From assembly GCA_003517725.1 (NCBI GenBank), contig DOZZ01000303.1:1-8291 (forward strand): a DNA stretch of 8,291 bases. Reading direction: 5' to 3'. The notes beneath the pieces are model-generated. The model had not been told where the DNA came from. It saw nothing but the letters and a program-made list of their open reading frames with translations, and did no database searches. Position numbers and translations under genes: made by a program. Position 1 is the first letter of the stretch. Every line of letters begins with the position of its first letter. Below are positions 7,230-8,291 of the stretch, piece by piece. Source of the stretch: Bryobacterales bacterium (GTDB lineage: Bacteria > Acidobacteriota > Terriglobia > Bryobacterales > Bryobacteraceae).

Positions 7230-7280
7230 CAGTGAACACGAGATTAGCACTGGCCCGCGAAAGCCCCGCCGCCAGTTCCT

Positions 7281-8291
7281 TTAACGCTTCAGGCCCGCCG
7301 ATGTGCTTTCGTTGAGTGCCGGTGCAGCCGGTTTCGCGTCCACGTACTCGATCCAGCCATCCATCATTTCGGCTTCGCTCGCCGAACCCCAGCGCACGGG
7401 GTGGGTGGGATCGGGATTAAGCGGATTGTTGCGCGAGTTATCGAAGTGCGCGACGATTTTCAAGCGCGTGCCTTTGGGGATGAAGATCGGGTCAGCGGCG
7501 CGATAGGTGATCTGCCAATTAAAATTGTAATTGGGGACGTTAAGCAGCGTTTGCGAGCGCCCGTCCGGATAGGTGACGTCGATTCGCATGGCCTTGCCGC
7601 GGAAGTGCATGTGCGGGGTCAGGCTGGTGATGTACATATCCTTCTGGAACGTGTGGCACTCGGTCACTTCGTGATTGGGATCGTTCGCCGGAATCAGAAA
7701 CATGTGATTAGACAGATCGATGCGCCGGGCGATCGTCTTCGGCGGCTCTTTCGCGAAGATGAGACCGACGCTGGTTTCGTCGAACTCTGTTTTCCCAGTG
7801 GCCCGCGAATAGTGGATTTGAAAATTGAGCTTTGACCCTGCCCGAATCAGCCGCGCCGTGCCTTCCGGATACACGTCGGGAGCGCGCCCCGGGAGATAGG
7901 AGCTGATCAGACTGCCGAGATCGCTCTCCTTCGTTCCGGGGAAAACCGCGTTATCGTCCTGGGCGCAGCCATCGTTAATCACCGGCGCGTCCGGCCGAAT
8001 GAAAGACAGCGTGCCTTTGTTGATGTGCAGCCATTTGCTGTATGCCTGCGCCGGATCGGGCGTCGCCGAAGCTTTCGGTTTGTCGTCCTCCACCACGAAT
8101 ACGTGCGCGTGGTGCACGATCCTTCGGTTGCCGGGGCGAAGTTCGGCCGAGACCACCCAGCGATCCTCCGTGAAGTTGGTCGGAACCGTGATGTAGGCGT
8201 ACTCGTCGGGGCCCTTAGCCGACAGTGTAAATTGCGGGATCGCAATCACCTGATCCGGCTGTCCGGCGCGCCATCCTTCGGTGAACTTGGG
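7281..8291 (-). CDS. Copper type II (PHM-fold) monooxygenase-like protein, 5'-truncated by window edge
   Basis: The last 336 residues of a larger protein whose frame is open to position 8291. It matches the two-domain fold of peptidylglycine alpha-hydroxylating monooxygenase (PHM). Numbered from the window edge, the first copper-site candidates are H60-H61 (in IVHHAHVFVVED) and H160 (in LNFQIHYS), corresponding to PHM His107, His108 and His172. The second-site candidates are H227 and H229 (in TPHMHFRGK) and M309 (in EAEMMDGW), corresponding to PHM His242, His244 and Met314. The flanking family patterns TEGWRAGQPD (5-14), ELRPGNR (50-56) and YPEGTARLIRAGSKLNFQIHY (141-161) are as I recall in acidobacterial and planctomycete homologues. 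Those often carry a thioredoxin-like or cytochrome c-like region in front, which would lie beyond the window. An internal GTG at 8249 could be called as a start but is not, because the conserved segment extends upstream of it. It is likely exported; the true substrate is unknown, and peptidylglycine is not implied. Confidence 0.82.
   Translation of the reverse strand, partial: PKFTEGWRAGQPDQVIAIPQFTLSAKGPDEYAYITVPTNFTEDRWVVSAELRPGNRRIVHHAHVFVVEDDKPKASATPDPAQAYSKWLHINKGTLSFIRPDAPVINDGCAQDDNAVFPGTKESDLGSLISSYLPGRAPDVYPEGTARLIRAGSKLNFQIHYSRATGKTEFDETSVGLIFAKEPPKTIARRIDLSNHMFLIPANDPNHEVTECHTFQKDMYITSLTPHMHFRGKAMRIDVTYPDGRSQTLLNVPNYNFNWQITYRAADPIFIPKGTRLKIVAHFDNSRNNPLNPDPTHPVRWGSASEAEMMDGWIEYVDAKPAAPALNESTSAGLKR

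Noticed and set aside
5289..7235. A 648-codon open frame on the plus strand opposite the peptidase gene
   Set aside because: Its product is dominated by Arg, His, Gln and Ala with no recognisable domain, as expected for the antisense shadow of a GC-rich gene. The minus-strand frame has a complete S9B peptidase with all catalytic motifs.

Overview
The window is a GC-rich (about 60%), gene-dense stretch of bacterial chromosome. It carries five protein genes: three complete and two cut by the window edges. The combination suggests an acidobacterium, most likely of the Solibacteres/Bryobacterales group. The elements pointing there are a secreted FecR-domain protein with an aromatic, Gly-rich tail, a permease-first RND operon, a secreted S9B dipeptidyl peptidase, and a protein with a peptidylglycine-hydroxylase-like copper fold. 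This assignment rests on recalled family distributions, not on a marker gene. No RNA genes, insertion sequences, CRISPR arrays, attachment sites or origins were seen.

Layout, left to right. Positions 1-602 (minus) hold the N-terminal 200 residues of an RND efflux adaptor (membrane-fusion protein) running off the left edge. Positions 620-3844 (minus) hold the complete RND inner-membrane permease. It lies 17 bp upstream of the adaptor in transcription order, so the pair forms one operon read towards the left edge. Positions 3845-4020 are a 176-bp divergent promoter region with an AT-rich palindrome next to the permease start and a perfect 9-4-9 inverted repeat nearer the plus-strand gene. Positions 4021-5073 (plus) hold the secreted FecR-domain protein. 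Its stop codon overlaps, in a shared TTAA, the stop codon of the convergent gene. Positions 5070-7229 (minus) hold a secreted DPP-IV-like serine peptidase. Positions 7281-8291 (minus) hold the C-terminal 336 residues of a copper type II monooxygenase-like protein running in from the right edge. The last two genes are co-oriented about 51 bp apart and are probably one transcript.

How they may work together. The left operon encodes a proton-driven envelope exporter; an outer-membrane channel gene would be expected beyond position 1. The right pair are both predicted to act outside the cytoplasm: one is a peptidase for X-Pro/X-Ala N-termini, the other has all six copper-ligand positions of the peptidylglycine hydroxylase fold. 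A role in peptide processing or catabolism is possible but is inference. The FecR-domain protein has no sigma factor or membrane anchor nearby and looks like an exported structural or sensory protein rather than a classical anti-sigma regulator. No long gene-free stretch exists; the largest non-coding interval is the 176-bp divergent region.
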